A stretch of 64,000 bases of DNA, taken from positions 62,001 through 126,000 of the forward strand of contig JAQUAX010000011.1 of NCBI GenBank assembly GCA_028687035.1, read 5' to 3'. This document shows positions 50,855 through 60,793 of this stretch, one piece after another. The notes under the pieces were generated by a model. That model worked only from the letters and a program-made list of their open reading frames with translations. It was not told the origin of the DNA and did no database searches. Origin of the DNA: Dechloromonas sp. (lineage in GTDB: Bacteria; Pseudomonadota; Gammaproteobacteria; Burkholderiales; Rhodocyclaceae). A program made the translations under genes and the position numbers. Numbering within the stretch: position 1 is the first letter of the stretch; every line of letters begins with the position of its first letter.

Positions 50855-52327
50855 TCACTCGAACCAGTGAGCCCGTGCCTTCAGAATCAGTTCCTTGGCA
50901 CGCTCTTCGTCAATGCCGGTCATTTCCGTCAGTTCGTCGACAGCCAGCTCGGCCAGGTCATCGCGCGTTTTCACGCCGTTCTCGGCCAGTTTCGCAGCGA
51001 TTTCCTTGGTCATGCCATCGAGACCGATGAGATCTTCGGAAACGCTCTCCAGTTTTTCTTCCGTGGCGATTGCCTCGGTCAGGAGCACGTTACGGGCGCG
51101 GTTGCGCAGCTCGTTGACGATCTCCTCGTCCAGCCCTTCCATCTCGAGCATCTCGGCCAGCGGCACGTAGGCCACTTCCTCGAGCGTCGAGAAACCTTCA
51201 TCGATCAGCAGGTCGGCGAGTTCTTCGTCGATATCCAGCTTTTCCATGAAGGTGACGCGGGTCACCGCGTGTTCTGCTTCCGACTTCTTGGCCGACTCGT
51301 CCTGGGTCATCAGGTTGATCGTCCAGCCGGTCAGTTCGGACGCCAGGCGGACGTTCTGACCATTGCGGCCGATCGCGATCGCCAGGTTGTCCTCATCGAC
51401 GACGACATCCATCGCATGCTTGTCCTCATCGACGACGATGGACGACACCTCGGCCGGCGACAGCGCGCCGATCACGAACTGCGCCGGATCGGCCGACCAC
51501 AGCACGATGTCGATGTTCTCGCCGCCGATCTCGTTCCTCACCGCGGTGACGCGCGAACCGCGCAGACCGACGCAGGTGCCGATCGGATCGACGCGCGGGT
51601 CGTTCGACTTGACGGCGATCTTGGCGCGCAGACCGGGGTCCCGGGCGCAGGCCTTGAGTTCCATCAGGCCGTCGTCGATTTCCGGCACTTCGAGGCCGAA
51701 CAGCTTGATGACGAATTCCGGCGCGGTGCGCGACAGGATGATCTGCGGGCCGCGGGCATTGCGGTCGATACGCAGCAGGAAGGCCTTGACGCGGTCGCCG
51801 ACCCGGAGGTTTTCCTTCGGGATCATCTGGTCGCGCGGCAGCAGGGCTTCGATCTTGCCGGCCTCGATGATCGCGTTGCCGCGCTCCATGCGCTTGATGG
51901 TGCCGGAAACGACGTGCTCCTTGCGATCCAGGAAATCGTTGAGGATCTGCTCGCGCTCGGCGTCGCGGATCTTCTGCAGGATCACCTGCTTGGCGGCCTG
52001 GGCGCCGATGCGGCCGAAATCGATCGGCTCGAGCGGCTCCTCGAGGTAATCGCCGGCCTCGACGTCCGGATCGTCCTTGCGGGCATCGGACAGCGGGACC
52101 TCGAGGTATTCGTTGACGTATTCGTCGTCGGCGACGACCTGCCAGCGACGGAAGGACTCGAAATTACCCGTGGCGCGATCGATCGAGACACGAACCTCGG
52201 CCTCGTCGTGGATACGCTTCTTGGTCGCCGATGCGAGCGCCAGCTCAAGGGCACCGAAGACGATTTCCTTGTTGACGTTCTTTTCACGGGCCAGTGCATC
52301 GACCAGCAGCAACATTTCACGGCTCAT
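50855..52327 (-). CDS. nusA: Transcription termination/antitermination protein NusA
   Basis: A protein of 490 residues. The N-terminal polymerase-binding domain starts [19 protein letters not shown]1 ([19 protein letters not shown]), two KH domains ([38 protein letters not shown]) and two C-terminal acidic AR repeats follow, ending in [11 protein letters not shown]. Part of the conserved rimP-nusA-infB-rbfA-truB-rpsO-pnp order. Confidence 0.98.
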   Translation of the reverse strand: MSREMLLLVDALAREKNVNKEIVFGALELALASATKKRIHDEAEVRVSIDRATGNFESFRRWQVVADDEYVNEYLEVPLSDARKDDPDVEAGDYLEEPLEPIDFGRIGAQAAKQVILQKIRDAEREQILNDFLDRKEHVVSGTIKRMERGNAIIEAGKIEALLPRDQMIPKENLRVGDRVKAFLLRIDRNARGPQIILSRTAPEFVIKLFGLEVPEIDDGLMELKACARDPGLRAKIAVKSNDPRVDPIGTCVGLRGSRVTAVRNEIGGENIDIVLWSADPAQFVIGALSPAEVSSIVVDEDKHAMDVVVDEDNLAIAIGRNGQNVRLASELTGWTINLMTQDESAKKSEAEHAVTRVTFMEKLDIDEELADLLIDEGFSTLEEVAYVPLAEMLEMEGLDEEIVNELRNRARNVLLTEAIATEEKLESVSEDLIGLDGMTKEIAAKLAENGVKTRDDLAELAVDELTEMTGIDEERAKELILKARAHWFE

Positions 52328-52347
52328 GGGGAAAACCTCCTAGTCCT

Positions 52348-52788
52348 TCAGTCGAATCGCGGCACGAGACGTGCCTTTTCGATGTTATTGAATTCGAGTT
52401 CCACGTCTTCCTTTTCGAGGCGCAGGCCGACCTTGCCGTCTTTGCAGCCGAGCAGTTCGCCCTGGAAATTGCGACGGTTGTTCTGGGGAATTCGCAGCTT
52501 GATCTGGATATCCTGCCCGGCGAAGCGCTCGAAATCGGCTTCCTTCCTGACGACGCGATCCATGCCCGGCGAGGAGATCTCGAGCCGGTCGTAATCGATG
52601 TTCTCGACTTCGAAGACGCGCGACAGCTGGTTCGACACCTTGGCGCAATCCTCGACGTCGATGCCATTTTCCCTGCCCGGCGCATCGATGAAGACGCGGA
52701 TGGTGCGGCCGCGCGGCGACAACTCGATGTCGACGAGTTCGTAACCCAGACCGGTGACGGTCGTTTCAAGCAGCGTGTTCAGATCCAT
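52348..52788 (-). CDS. rimP: Ribosome maturation factor RimP
   Basis: About 146 residues. GLGYELVDIELSPRGRTIRVFIDAPG and CAKVSNQLSRVFEVENI...LEISSPGMDRVVRKEADF are typical RimP. ATG 52788 is preferred to GTG 52794. There is no ribosome-binding site, and an intrinsic terminator ends less than 15 bases before the ATG, which is unusual for the first gene of a major operon. Confidence 0.94.
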   Translation of the reverse strand: MDLNTLLETTVTGLGYELVDIELSPRGRTIRVFIDAPGRENGIDVEDCAKVSNQLSRVFEVENIDYDRLEISSPGMDRVVRKEADFERFAGQDIQIKLRIPQNNRRNFQGELLGCKDGKVGLRLEKEDVELEFNNIEKARLVPRFD

Positions 52789-52797
52789 GGCCACAAA

Positions 52798-52819
52798 TAA
52801 AAAATGGGCGAAACGCCCA
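52798..52819 (-). terminator. Intrinsic terminator abutting rimP
   Basis: On the minus strand TGGGCG-TTT-CGCCCA is followed by T6, and the T-run reaches to within about 12 bases of the rimP ATG. It is either the second rluB terminator or an attenuator of the rimP-nusA-infB operon. Confidence 0.8.
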
Positions 52820-52825
52820 CCTCAG

Positions 52826-52853
52826 AAAAAAAGATGCCCGCCAAAACGACGGG
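52826..52853 (-). terminator. Intrinsic terminator after rluB
   Basis: On the minus strand CCCGTC-GTTTT-GGCGGG (six pairs, one G-U) is followed by CATCTTTTTTT, about 50 bases after the rluB stop. Confidence 0.75.
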
Positions 52854-52903
52854 AGGAACAAACCCGTGAATTATAACGGCTTTGCTCCTCCCGAACAATC
52901 GAT

Positions 52904-53914
52904 TTACTTGGTTTCCGTCATGGCCCTCGGCACCTGGCCGATTTTTTCCATTTCCCGCAGCAAGGCCTTGACCTCGGTTTCGGTCAGTTCCTGGCAACGC
53001 CCCCGCTTCAGTTGCGGCGGCAGCACGAACGGGCCGTAGCGGACGCGGATCAGGCGGCTGACCGTGCAGCCGACCGCCTCGAACATGCGCCGCACTTCGC
53101 GGTTGCGGCCTTCGAAAATGGTCACGCGGTACCACTTGTTAGCACCTTCGCCGCCCGCATCGACCAGCGCCGCGAAGTTGGCCGGGCCGTCTTCCAGTTC
53201 GACCCCCTTCAGCAACTGCTGCTGCGCTTCCAGGGTCAGTTCGCCGAGCACCCGCACGGCGTATTCGCGGACCAGCTGCGAGCTCGGGTGCATCAGCTTG
53301 TTGGCGAGATCGCCCGAGGTCGTGAACAGCAGCAGGCCGGAGGTGTTGAAGTCGAGCCGGCCGACGTTGATCCAGCGCCCGCCGCGCATCCGCGGCAGTG
53401 CGGCGAACACCGACGGACGGCCGTCCGGATCGTCGCGCGAGACGATTTCGCCTTCCGGCTTGTGGTACATCAGCACGCGCGGCGGCCGCGAACTGCCGGT
53501 GAAGCGGATGTTGATCAGCCGGCCGCCGATCTTGACCTTGTCGGTCGGCACGACCGACTGGCCGGGCTGGGCGACCTCGCCATTGACGGTGACCCGCCCC
53601 TCGGCGATCCACTGATCCATCTCGCGCCGGGAACCGATGCCGGCCTGGGCCAGCACCTTCTGCAGGCGCTCCGGCTTGGCTTCGGCCAACGGCCGCCCGT
53701 CGCGGGCCACCAGGCCCCGATTGGCCCGCCCCCCGGTATTAGGCGCCGGCTTGCGGCGCGGCGCCGGCTTCTCGAGTTCGCCGGCCGCCGGGACCGCGCC
53801 CCGGGCGGAACGGCCGCGCGGTGCGTCGGCGCCGCGGTCGACACCCCGTTCGGGGCGATTTTCGGGGTCGCCCGGCTTTTGCGTCGGGCGGAATGGCGTG
53901 CGTTTAGCTTTCAT
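52904..53914 (-). CDS. rluB: 23S rRNA pseudouridine(2605) synthase RluB
   Basis: A protein of 336 residues. An Arg/Pro-rich N-terminal extension (~75 residues) precedes an S4 domain ([27 protein letters not shown]). The RsuA-family catalytic region has [20 protein letters not shown] with the active Asp, and the family segment [25 protein letters not shown]. Overlaps scpB by 11 bases. RluB is the usual product next to scpAB; RluE/F are less likely. Confidence 0.93.
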   Translation of the reverse strand: MKAKRTPFRPTQKPGDPENRPERGVDRGADAPRGRSARGAVPAAGELEKPAPRRKPAPNTGGRANRGLVARDGRPLAEAKPERLQKVLAQAGIGSRREMDQWIAEGRVTVNGEVAQPGQSVVPTDKVKIGGRLINIRFTGSSRPPRVLMYHKPEGEIVSRDDPDGRPSVFAALPRMRGGRWINVGRLDFNTSGLLLFTTSGDLANKLMHPSSQLVREYAVRVLGELTLEAQQQLLKGVELEDGPANFAALVDAGGEGANKWYRVTIFEGRNREVRRMFEAVGCTVSRLIRVRYGPFVLPPQLKRGRCQELTETEVKALLREMEKIGQVPRAMTETK

Positions 53915-54446
53915 GGTTCAGTTCCAGTGTCTGGCTGATTTGTTCTAAGGGCGGCAGCTCGCTGACGCTGCGCAGTCCGAGGTCGTCGAGGAATTGCCGG
54001 GTCGTCGCGAACAGCGCCGGCCGGCCCGGCGTGTCGCGGTGGCCGACGACGTCGATCCAGCCGCGCTCTTCGAGCGTCCGGACCACGTTGGCGTTGACCG
54101 CGACGCCGCGGATTTCCTCGATGTCGCCGCGGGTCACCGGTTGACGGTAGGCGATGATGGCCAGCGTTTCCAGCACGGCCCGCGAATATTTCGGCGCCTT
54201 CTCCGGATTCAGCCGTTCCAGGTAAGGCAGGTAGTCGACGCGCGTCCGCAAGCGCCAGCCGGACGCGAGCTGGACCAGTTCGGCCGGCCGCTCGGCCCAT
54301 TCCTCGCGCAACTCGTCGAGCAGCTTGCGCAGCAGCTCGGTCGACAGCGGCTCGTCGAACAGTTTCTTCATGTCGCCCGTGGACAGCGGCTCGCGCGCGG
54401 CGAGCAGCGCCGCCTCAAGCACCTTCTTGACCAGGCTCGGTTCCAC
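53904..54446 (-). CDS. scpB: Segregation and condensation protein B
   Basis: A protein of 180 residues with two winged-helix domains. [13 protein letters not shown] at the start and [30 protein letters not shown] are the ScpB hallmark. It forms the condensin complex with ScpA and SMC. It overlaps scpA by 32 bases upstream and rluB by 11 bases downstream. Confidence 0.96.
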   Translation of the reverse strand: MEPSLVKKVLEAALLAAREPLSTGDMKKLFDEPLSTELLRKLLDELREEWAERPAELVQLASGWRLRTRVDYLPYLERLNPEKAPKYSRAVLETLAIIAYRQPVTRGDIEEIRGVAVNANVVRTLEERGWIDVVGHRDTPGRPALFATTRQFLDDLGLRSVSELPPLEQISQTLELNHES

Positions 54447-55284
54447 CTTGCTGCACTCGGATGTAGATGGGTTGAAAGGATTCGGTCTGCGCGATTTCGA
54501 TCAGCTTTTCGCGGGCCAGTTCGAGCATCGCGAGGAAATGCACGACCAGGCCAGGCGCGCCCATCGCCGGGTCGAACAGCGTATCGAACTGCACGAAACC
54601 GCCCCGCTCCTGCAGCAGGCGCAGGATGATGCCCATGTGCTCGCGGACCGACAGTTCCTCGCGGCTGATCTTGTGGTTGCGTTTCAGCACCGCCTGGCGG
54701 ACGACGGCCATCCAGGCCGCCTTCAGCTCATCGACCGAGACTTCCGGCAGGCGGACCAGCAACGACTTCTCGACCAGCGTCTCGACCCAGAAGAATTCGC
54801 GCTCGGCCTGCGGCAGCTCGTTGAGCCGCTGGCCGGCGATCTTCATCTGCTCGTATTCCATCAGCCGGCGGACCAGTTCGGCGCGCGGGTCGCCGGCCTC
54901 GTCGTCGCCCGGCAGCTTGGGCCGGGGCAGCAGCATGCGCGACTTGATCTCGATCAGCATCGCCGCCATCACCAGGTACTCGGCGGCCAGTTCGAGATTG
55001 CTGGCGCGCATCGACTCGACGTAGTCGAGATACTGCCGGGTCAGCGGCGCCATCGGGATGTCGAGGATATCGACGTTGGCCTTGCGGATCAGGTAGAGCA
55101 GCAGGTCGAGCGGCCCCTCGAAGGCGTCGAGCATGATCTCGAGCGCATCCGGCGGGATGTACAGGTCCTGCGGCAGCTGGTCGAGCGGCGTGCCGTAGAT
55201 GCGGGCGACCGGCGACAGCAGCTCGGCTTGCGCCGGGCCGTCCGCCGTTTCCGGCGCGTCGAGCAGGTCGACCGCGTCCGTCAT
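54415..55284 (-). CDS. scpA: Segregation and condensation protein A
   Basis: About 289 residues. [22 protein letters not shown] is the kleisin N-terminal domain and [14 protein letters not shown] [11 protein letters not shown] follows. The C-terminal winged helix ends before the scpB overlap. ATG 55284 lies just after the LAB_N stop, which contains AGGAGG-like ribosome-binding sequence; the longer open frame upstream is not used. Confidence 0.95.
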   Translation of the reverse strand: MTDAVDLLDAPETADGPAQAELLSPVARIYGTPLDQLPQDLYIPPDALEIMLDAFEGPLDLLLYLIRKANVDILDIPMAPLTRQYLDYVESMRASNLELAAEYLVMAAMLIEIKSRMLLPRPKLPGDDEAGDPRAELVRRLMEYEQMKIAGQRLNELPQAEREFFWVETLVEKSLLVRLPEVSVDELKAAWMAVVRQAVLKRNHKISREELSVREHMGIILRLLQERGGFVQFDTLFDPAMGAPGLVVHFLAMLELAREKLIEIAQTESFQPIYIRVQQGGTEPGQEGA

Positions 55285-55286
55285 GC

Positions 55287-55577
55287 TCAGGAGGCCGCCG
55301 CGCGGCCCTGGCCCTTGTAGTGCAGGTGCAGGTTGCGGAAATAGATCAGCAGCCCGAGCCCCTGGCCGAAGGTGAACACCGGGTCGTTGCGGTGGACCGC
55401 ATAGACGGTCAGCACCAGGCCGCCGGCGATGCTGAAGTACCAGAAGGCGACCGGGACGACGACGCGCTTCTCCTTCTCGCTCGACCACCACTGGACGACG
55501 AAGCGCATCATGAACAGGCCCTGGCCGCCAAAACCGATGGCGATCCAGACCAGGGTTTCCCAGTCGTAGCCGAACAT
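55287..55577 (-). CDS. Lipid-A-disaccharide synthase N-terminal domain (LAB_N) membrane protein
   Basis: A protein of 96 residues with three hydrophobic segments. WIAIGFGGQGLFMMRFVVQWWSSEKEK and VPVAFWYFSIAGGLVLTVYAVHRNDPVF match the small LAB_N family (SemiSWEET-like length), often found near glycosyltransferase or lipid genes. Function uncertain. ATG 55577 overlaps the trpS stop (ATGA). Confidence 0.87.
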   Translation of the reverse strand: MFGYDWETLVWIAIGFGGQGLFMMRFVVQWWSSEKEKRVVVPVAFWYFSIAGGLVLTVYAVHRNDPVFTFGQGLGLLIYFRNLHLHYKGQGRAAAS

Positions 55578-56779
55578 CAGTGGTATTCCAGGCCCATCGC
55601 CTCGCGCACGTCGCGCATCGTCTCGCGCGCCAGTTCGCGGGCCTTGTCGCAGCCGTCGGCGATGATGTTGCGGACCAGCGTCGGGTCGTCCAGATAGACC
55701 TGGGCGCGCTCGCGCATCGGCGCCTGCTCCTTCAGGATGCCGTCGATCACCGGCTGCTTGCATTCGATGCAGCCGATGCCGGCCGTCCGGCAGCCCTGCT
55801 GCACCCAGTCCTTGGTCGCGGCGTCCGAATAGACCTGGTGCAGCTGCCACACCGGGCAGCGCGCCGGATCGCCCGGATCGGTGCGGCGCACGCGGTTGGT
55901 GTCGGTCGGCATCGACTTGACCTTCTTGGCGACCGATTCCTCGGATTCGCGCAGCGTGATCGTGTTGTTGTACGACTTCGACATCTTCTGGCCATCGAGG
56001 CCGGGCATCTTGGACGCCTCGGTCAGCAGGTAGCCGGGTTCGACCAGGATCATCTTGCCGGTGCCTTCGAGGAAACCGAACAGCCGTTCGCGGTCGACCG
56101 CGGAAAGATGCTGGATTTCGTTCAACATGGCCTTGGCCTGCTCGACCGCTTCCTTGTCGCCCTCCTGCTGGAAGCGCGTGCGCAGTTCCTCGTACAGCTT
56201 GGCGCGCTTGCCGCCGAGCTTCTTGACCGCCTCGCGCGCCTTGTCCTCGAAGCCGGGTTCGCGGCCGTACATGTGGTTGAAGCGGCGGGCCAGCTCGCGG
56301 GTGAATTCGACGTGCGGGATCTGGTCCTCGCCGACCGGCACCTTGTCGGCGCGGTAGATCAGGATGTCGGCGCTCATCAGCAGCGGGTAGCCGAGGAAAC
56401 CGTAGGTCGTCAGGTCCTTGCCGGCCAGCTTTTCCTGCTGGTCCTTGTAGGTCGGCACGCGCTCGAGCCAGCCGAGCGGCGTCATCATCGACATCAACAG
56501 GTGCAGTTCGGCGTGCTCCGGCACCTTGGACTGGATGAACAGCGTCGACTGGTTCGGATCGACGCCGGCTGCCAGCCAGTCGACGACCATGTCCATCGAC
56601 GCCTTCTCGATGCCCTGCGGGTTGTCGTACTGGGTGGTCAGCGCATGCCAGTCGGCGACGAAGAACAGGCAGGGATACTCGTGCTGGAGCCGGACCCAGT
56701 TCTTCAGGACGCCATGGTAATGGCCGAGGTGCAGCGACCCGGTGGGACGCATGCCGGAAAGGACACGTTCTGCGTACAT
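55577..56779 (-). CDS. trpS: Tryptophan--tRNA ligase
   Basis: About 400 residues, class I synthetase. The HIGH-like motif is GSLHLGHYHG and the KMSKS motif is DGQKMSKSYNNT. It belongs to the longer TrpRS form with an insertion (KKLGGKRAKLYEELRTRF) found in many betaproteobacteria. ATG 56779 is used; the frame upstream begins with TTG. It follows the M50 protease by 7 bases. Confidence 0.96.
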   Translation of the reverse strand: MYAERVLSGMRPTGSLHLGHYHGVLKNWVRLQHEYPCLFFVADWHALTTQYDNPQGIEKASMDMVVDWLAAGVDPNQSTLFIQSKVPEHAELHLLMSMMTPLGWLERVPTYKDQQEKLAGKDLTTYGFLGYPLLMSADILIYRADKVPVGEDQIPHVEFTRELARRFNHMYGREPGFEDKAREAVKKLGGKRAKLYEELRTRFQQEGDKEAVEQAKAMLNEIQHLSAVDRERLFGFLEGTGKMILVEPGYLLTEASKMPGLDGQKMSKSYNNTITLRESEESVAKKVKSMPTDTNRVRRTDPGDPARCPVWQLHQVYSDAATKDWVQQGCRTAGIGCIECKQPVIDGILKEQAPMRERAQVYLDDPTLVRNIIADGCDKARELARETMRDVREAMGLEYH

Positions 56780-56786
56780 AGTTCGA

Positions 56787-57449
56787 TCAGTAAAGCCCAA
56801 AAATGGATTCGATGATGCGCTCGGCGCCGATCACCAGCGGATTCATGACGGCGCCGAGGATACCGGTGAACAACAGGAGCAGCAAAATGGGAAAGCCCCA
56901 GGGTTCGAGCCGGGCGAATTGCCAGGCGGCGCGGTGCGGCAGCAGGCTGACCGCGATGCGGCCGCCGTCGAGCGGCGGCAGCGGGATCAGGTTGAGCACC
57001 ATCAGCACGCAGTTGATCTGGATGCCGGCCTCGGCCATGCGCGCCAGCGGCACGCTGAAATACGGCGGCACCGCCCACGAGAACTTGAACATCAGCGCCC
57101 AGAAGCAGGCCATCACCAGGTTCGCGGCCGGCCCGGCGGCGGCGACCCACAGCATGTCCTGCTTCGGCTTCTTCAGCCGGCCGAAATCGACCGGCACCGG
57201 CTTGGCGTAGCCGAACAGGAAGCTGCCGCCGGAAAACAGCAGGATCGCGACCGGGATCAGGAGGGTGCCGACCAGGTCGATGTGGCGCAGCGGGTTCAGG
57301 CTGATCCGCCCGGCCAGCCACGCGGTCGGGTCGCCGAAGTGACGCGCCGCGTAGCCGTGCGCCGCCTCGTGCAGCGTGATCGCGAAGATCACGGGCAGCG
57401 CCAGCACGGCGACGGCCTGGATCATCGCGTTGATGTCGAGCATCGCCAT
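56787..57449 (-). CDS. Site-2 protease family (M50) membrane metalloprotease
   Basis: A protein of 220 residues and about six spans. The zinc motif HEAAH lies in FAITLHEAAHGYAARHFGD and the second metal motif in NLIPLPPLDGGRI. This is the short rhomboid-neighbour type lacking PDZ domains; its substrate is unknown. It is commonly found between the Sua5/YciO gene and trpS in this group of bacteria. Confidence 0.93.
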   Translation of the reverse strand: MAMLDINAMIQAVAVLALPVIFAITLHEAAHGYAARHFGDPTAWLAGRISLNPLRHIDLVGTLLIPVAILLFSGGSFLFGYAKPVPVDFGRLKKPKQDMLWVAAAGPAANLVMACFWALMFKFSWAVPPYFSVPLARMAEAGIQINCVLMVLNLIPLPPLDGGRIAVSLLPHRAAWQFARLEPWGFPILLLLLFTGILGAVMNPLVIGAERIIESIFGLY

Positions 57450-57450
57450 G

Positions 57451-58077
57451 TTAGTCGAATCCGAACAGGTCGAGCGGGCCGCGTCCGGCGCGGACCAGTT
57501 CGGGCGACGGCCCGGTCAGGTCGATCACCGTGGTCGGCTCGGTGCCGCAGTGGCCGGCGTCGAGGATCCATTCGATCTGCTCGTCCAGTCGGTCCTGGAT
57601 TTCCCAGCCTTCGGTCAGCGGCAGTTCGTCGCCCGGCAATTGCAGCGTCGTCGTCAGCAGCGGCTCGTTCAGTTCCTCGAGCAGCGCCAGCGCGACCGGG
57701 TGATCCGGCACGCGCAGGCCGATCGTCTTGCGCTTCGGGTGCAGCACGCGGCGCGGCAATTCCTTGGTGCCTTCGAGGATGAAGGTGTAGCTGCCGGGCG
57801 TCGCCGCCTTCAGCAGCCGGTACTGCGCGTTATCGACGCGGGCGTAGGTGGCGATCTCGGAGAGGTCGCGGACCATCAGCGTCAGGTGGTGGCGGTCGTC
57901 GATCTGGCGGATCAGCCGGATGCGGTCGAGCGCTTCCTTGTCGCCGACGCGGCAACCGAGCGCGTAGCAGGAATCGGTCGGCAGCGCGACGATCGCGCCC
58001 TGGCGGATGTACTCGGCAGCCTGCACGAGCAGGCGGTGTTGCGGGGATTCGGGATGGATGTTGACGACGCGGGTCAT
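57451..58077 (-). CDS. L-threonylcarbamoyladenylate synthase family (Sua5/YciO/YrdC)
   Basis: A protein of 208 residues. GAIVALPTDSCYALGCRVGDKEAL and the RxLPxxxxxxLRVPDHP pattern (PRRVLHPKRKTIGLRVPDHP) match the YciO branch, which is close to TsaC but may not be the essential t6A enzyme. ATG 58077. It overlaps nothing and follows the PHP gene by 2 bases. Confidence 0.92.
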   Translation of the reverse strand: MTRVVNIHPESPQHRLLVQAAEYIRQGAIVALPTDSCYALGCRVGDKEALDRIRLIRQIDDRHHLTLMVRDLSEIATYARVDNAQYRLLKAATPGSYTFILEGTKELPRRVLHPKRKTIGLRVPDHPVALALLEELNEPLLTTTLQLPGDELPLTEGWEIQDRLDEQIEWILDAGHCGTEPTTVIDLTGPSPELVRAGRGPLDLFGFD

Positions 58078-58079
58078 AA

Positions 58080-58919
58080 TCAGCCGACCAGACGCCACAC
58101 GGGCTTCAGGTCTTCGGGAAGTGGCGGGAGGCGGCCGAGATCGACATAGCTTTCCTGCGGCCCGTGGAAATCCGAGCCGCGCGATGCGTGAAAGCCGTAG
58201 TGCCGGGCCAGCCGGGCGAAATGCAGGATGTGGTCGGGCGTGTGGCTGCCGCTGGTGACCTCGATGCCCTGCCCGCCGAGGTCCTTGAAATCGTCGAGGA
58301 AACGGCGCATCTCGGCGCCCGACAGCTTGTAGCGTCCGGGATGGGCGACCACGGCGACGCCGCCGGCGAGCCGGATCCAGCCGATCGCCTCTTCCAGCGT
58401 CGCCCAGCGGTGGTCGACGTAACCCGGCTTGCCCGGCGTCAGGTAATACTGGAAGACGCCCGGCACATCGCGGGCGATGCCGATCGACACCAGGTAACGG
58501 GCGAAATGGGCGCGCGAGATCAGGCTGGGATTGCCGGCATAGCGCTTCGCCCCCTCGAACACGCCGGGGATACCGATCGCCGCCAGCGCGTCGCCCATGC
58601 GCTTCGCCCGCTCGATGCGGCCGCTGCGCAGTTCGGCGAGGCCGCCGGTCAGCGCCGGATGCTCGCGGTCGAAACCGAGGCCGACGATGTGGATGGGCAC
58701 CCCCTTCCACTCGATCGAGATTTCGACGCCATTGACGAAGCCCATGCCGGCTGCTTCGGCCACCACCTGCGCCTCGGGCAGACCGCCGAGATCGTCGTGA
58801 TCGGTCAGCGCCCACAGGTCGACGCCATTGCCGGCGGCGCGCCGCGCGACCTCGGCCGGCGGCAGCAGGCCGTCGGACACGGCGGAATGGCAGTGGAAAT
58901 CGAAATTGCCTGGAATCAC
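58080..58919 (-). CDS. PHP-domain phosphoesterase (3',5'-nucleoside bisphosphate phosphatase-like)
   Basis: About 279 residues. Metal-binding motifs in order: FDFHCHSAVSDG, ALTDHDDLGGL, GVEISIEWKG, VVAHPGRYKLS and GSDFHGP, typical of the YciV/RnmAP PHP proteins that act on 5' ends of short RNA or on pAp. A GTG at 58919 is favoured because the family starts just before DFHCHS. The longer frame to 59108 would run into the gcv riboswitch on the other strand and lacks family similarity. Confidence 0.9.
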   Translation of the reverse strand: MIPGNFDFHCHSAVSDGLLPPAEVARRAAGNGVDLWALTDHDDLGGLPEAQVVAEAAGMGFVNGVEISIEWKGVPIHIVGLGFDREHPALTGGLAELRSGRIERAKRMGDALAAIGIPGVFEGAKRYAGNPSLISRAHFARYLVSIGIARDVPGVFQYYLTPGKPGYVDHRWATLEEAIGWIRLAGGVAVVAHPGRYKLSGAEMRRFLDDFKDLGGQGIEVTSGSHTPDHILHFARLARHYGFHASRGSDFHGPQESYVDLGRLPPLPEDLKPVWRLVG

Positions 58920-59006
58920 GTTCTGAGCGAAAGATGCAAACGGCGAGTTTAGCACGAAGGCCGCCCCCGACCGGGTGCGGACACGGCCACCGGGGGCTGC
59001 GGCCGG

Positions 59007-59035
59007 TTGATCAGACCGCGGCATCCCGTTATAGT
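59007..59035 (+). promoter_or_regulatory. Sigma-70 promoter of the gcv operon
   Basis: TTGATC (59007-59012), 17-base spacer and TATAGT (59030-59035) put the start of transcription at about 59,042, exactly at the first base of the riboswitch. Confidence 0.75.
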
Positions 59036-59040
59036 GCCGC

Positions 59041-59246
59041 GGTCCCGTGGGAGAGCGCAGCGCAGGCTGCCGCCGAAGGCGCAATTTCACCCGAAAACGC
59101 TCAGGCAAACGGACCGCGGGACCGGGGCGCGAGCCCCGCCACTCTGGAGAGCGGCGTCAACAGCGCCCACCGATGGGGCAAATCTCTCAGGTATCGAGGA
59201 CAGAGGGGTGAAACGCAAGAAGTGTCTCTTACGTTTCACCCCTTTT
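59041..59246 (+). ncRNA. Tandem glycine riboswitch with terminator platform
   Basis: Aptamer 1 is closed by GGTCCCG (59041-59047) with CGGGACC (59117-59123). Its core has GGGAGAGC, GCCGCCGAAGGCGCAA and ACGCTCAGGCAAACGGACC. Aptamer 2 is closed by CTCTG (59142-59146) with CAGAG (59201-59205) and has GGAGAGCG, CACCGATGGGGCAA and CTCTCAGGTATCGAGGACAGAGG. An extra hairpin (GGGGC-GCGA-GCCCC, 59124-59137) fills the linker. A 12-bp terminator stem (59204-59215 with 59232-59243, then T's) shares bases with the closing stem of aptamer 2. Glycine binding should therefore block termination (an ON switch). The rest of the 371-base gap up to gcvT holds the promoter and a ribosome site. Confidence 0.95.
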
Positions 59247-59290
59247 CCGTTTCTAGAAGCAACGTTGAATGACGTTCGTAAAGGACTGAT

Positions 59291-60382
59291 ATGCTGAAGA
59301 AAACACCGCTCAACGCCGTCCACCGCGAACTCGGGGCCCGGATGGTCGATTTCGGCGGCTGGGACATGCCGGTCAACTACGGCTCGCAGATCGAGGAACA
59401 CCACGCGGTGCGCCGCGACTGCGGCATGTTCGACGTCTCGCACATGTGCCCGGTCGACCTGGCCGGCGCCGACTGCCGGCCCTTCCTGTCGCGCCTCGTC
59501 GCCAACGACGTCGCCAAGCTGACCGTCGCCGGCAAGGCGCTTTACTCGGCGATGCTCAACGACGCGGGCGGCGTCATCGACGACCTGATCGTCTATTACC
59601 TGACCGACACGCGCTTCCGCCTAGTCGTCAATGCCGGCACCGCCGACAAGGACCTGGCCTGGATGCGGACCAAGGCCGCCGAATGGAAGATGGACGTCGC
59701 CATCGCCCCGCGCCGCGACGGCGACGCCCCGCTCGCCATCGTCGCCGTGCAGGGGCCGAACGCCCGCGCCCGGGTCTGGCAGGTGCTGCCGCAGGTCAAG
59801 GCGGCAAGCGAGGAACTGAAACCCTTCTTCGCCGCCGAAACCGGCCGCTATTTCGTCGCCCGCACCGGCTATACCGGCGAGGACGGCTTCGAGATCATGC
59901 TGCCGGCCGCCGAGGCCGAAGGCCTGTGGAACGCGCTGAAGGACGCCGGCGTCGCGCCCTGCGGCCTGGGCGCCCGCGACACGCTGCGCCTGGAAGCCGG
60001 CATGAACCTGTACGGCCAGGACATGGACGAAACGGTATCGCCGCTCGACGCCGGCCTGGCCTGGACCGTGTCGCTGAACGCCGAACGCGATTTCGTCGGC
60101 AAGGCGGCGTTGACCGCGAACGGCCAGCAGAAACAATTCCTGGGCCTCGTGCTGCTCGACAAGGGCGTGCTGCGCGGACACCAGAAAGTATTTACGAAGC
60201 AAGGCGATGGAGAAATTACTTCAGGTAGTTTCTCACCCACGCTGCAGCAATCCATCGCGCTGGCCCGCCTGCCGCTCGGTGTCTCGATCGGCGACGAAGT
60301 CGAGGTCGACATCCGCGGCAAGCGGCTGAAAGCCAGGGTCAGCAAACCCGTATTCGCCCGCAACGGCCAAGCCCTCATCTAA
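59291..60382 (+). CDS. gcvT: Glycine cleavage system T protein (aminomethyltransferase)
   Basis: A protein of 363 residues. [30 protein letters not shown] and [13 protein letters not shown] are typical Gcv[14 protein letters not shown] and [20 protein letters not shown] lie in the folate-binding domain. It transfers the aminomethyl carbon from lipoyl-GcvH to tetrahydrofolate and releases ammonia. TAAAGGA lies just before the ATG. First gene behind the glycine riboswitch. Confidence 0.97.
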   Translation: MLKKTPLNAVHRELGARMVDFGGWDMPVNYGSQIEEHHAVRRDCGMFDVSHMCPVDLAGADCRPFLSRLVANDVAKLTVAGKALYSAMLNDAGGVIDDLIVYYLTDTRFRLVVNAGTADKDLAWMRTKAAEWKMDVAIAPRRDGDAPLAIVAVQGPNARARVWQVLPQVKAASEELKPFFAAETGRYFVARTGYTGEDGFEIMLPAAEAEGLWNALKDAGVAPCGLGARDTLRLEAGMNLYGQDMDETVSPLDAGLAWTVSLNAERDFVGKAALTANGQQKQFLGLVLLDKGVLRGHQKVFTKQGDGEITSGSFSPTLQQSIALARLPLGVSIGDEVEVDIRGKRLKARVSKPVFARNGQALI

Positions 60383-60403
60383 ATCCCCACTCAGGAGAAA
60401 ACC

Positions 60404-60790
60404 ATGTCCAACGTCCCGTCCCACCTCAAGTACGCCGCCTCGCACGAGTGGGTGCTGAAGAACGCCGACGGCAGCGTCACCATCGGCATCACCGACCACG
60501 CGCAGGAAGCGCTCGGCGACCTCGTCTTCGTCGAGCTGCCGGAAGTCGGCGCGCATTACGATGCCGACAAGGAAATCGCCGTCGTCGAATCGGTCAAGGC
60601 CGCCGCCGACGTCTATGCGCCGATCGCCGGTACCGTCACCGAAGTGAACCAGGCCGCCGCCGACGCGCCGGAATCGGTCAATGCCGACGCCTACGCCGCC
60701 TGGCTGTTCAAGATGACGCCGGACAACCTGGCCGACGTCGATGCGCTGCTCGACGCCGCCGGCTACCAGGCCGTCGCCGACGCCGAGTAA
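60404..60790 (+). CDS. gcvH: Glycine cleavage system H protein
   Basis: A protein of 128 residues. The lipoylated lysine lies in [18 protein letters not shown], and the biotinyl-lipoyl fold opens with [16 protein letters not shown]. It is the shuttle between GcvP, GcvT and lipoamide dehydrogenase. AGGAG precedes the ATG. gcvP begins 3 bases after its stop. Confidence 0.98.
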   Translation: MSNVPSHLKYAASHEWVLKNADGSVTIGITDHAQEALGDLVFVELPEVGAHYDADKEIAVVESVKAAADVYAPIAGTVTEVNQAAADAPESVNADAYAAWLFKMTPDNLADVDALLDAAGYQAVADAE

Positions 60791-60793
60791 GCC

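Noticed and set aside
58920..59108. N-terminal extension of the PHP phosphoesterase to 59108
   Set aside because: The extension overlaps the gcv promoter and riboswitch on the other strand and lies before the conserved DFHCHS start; it has no family similarity.
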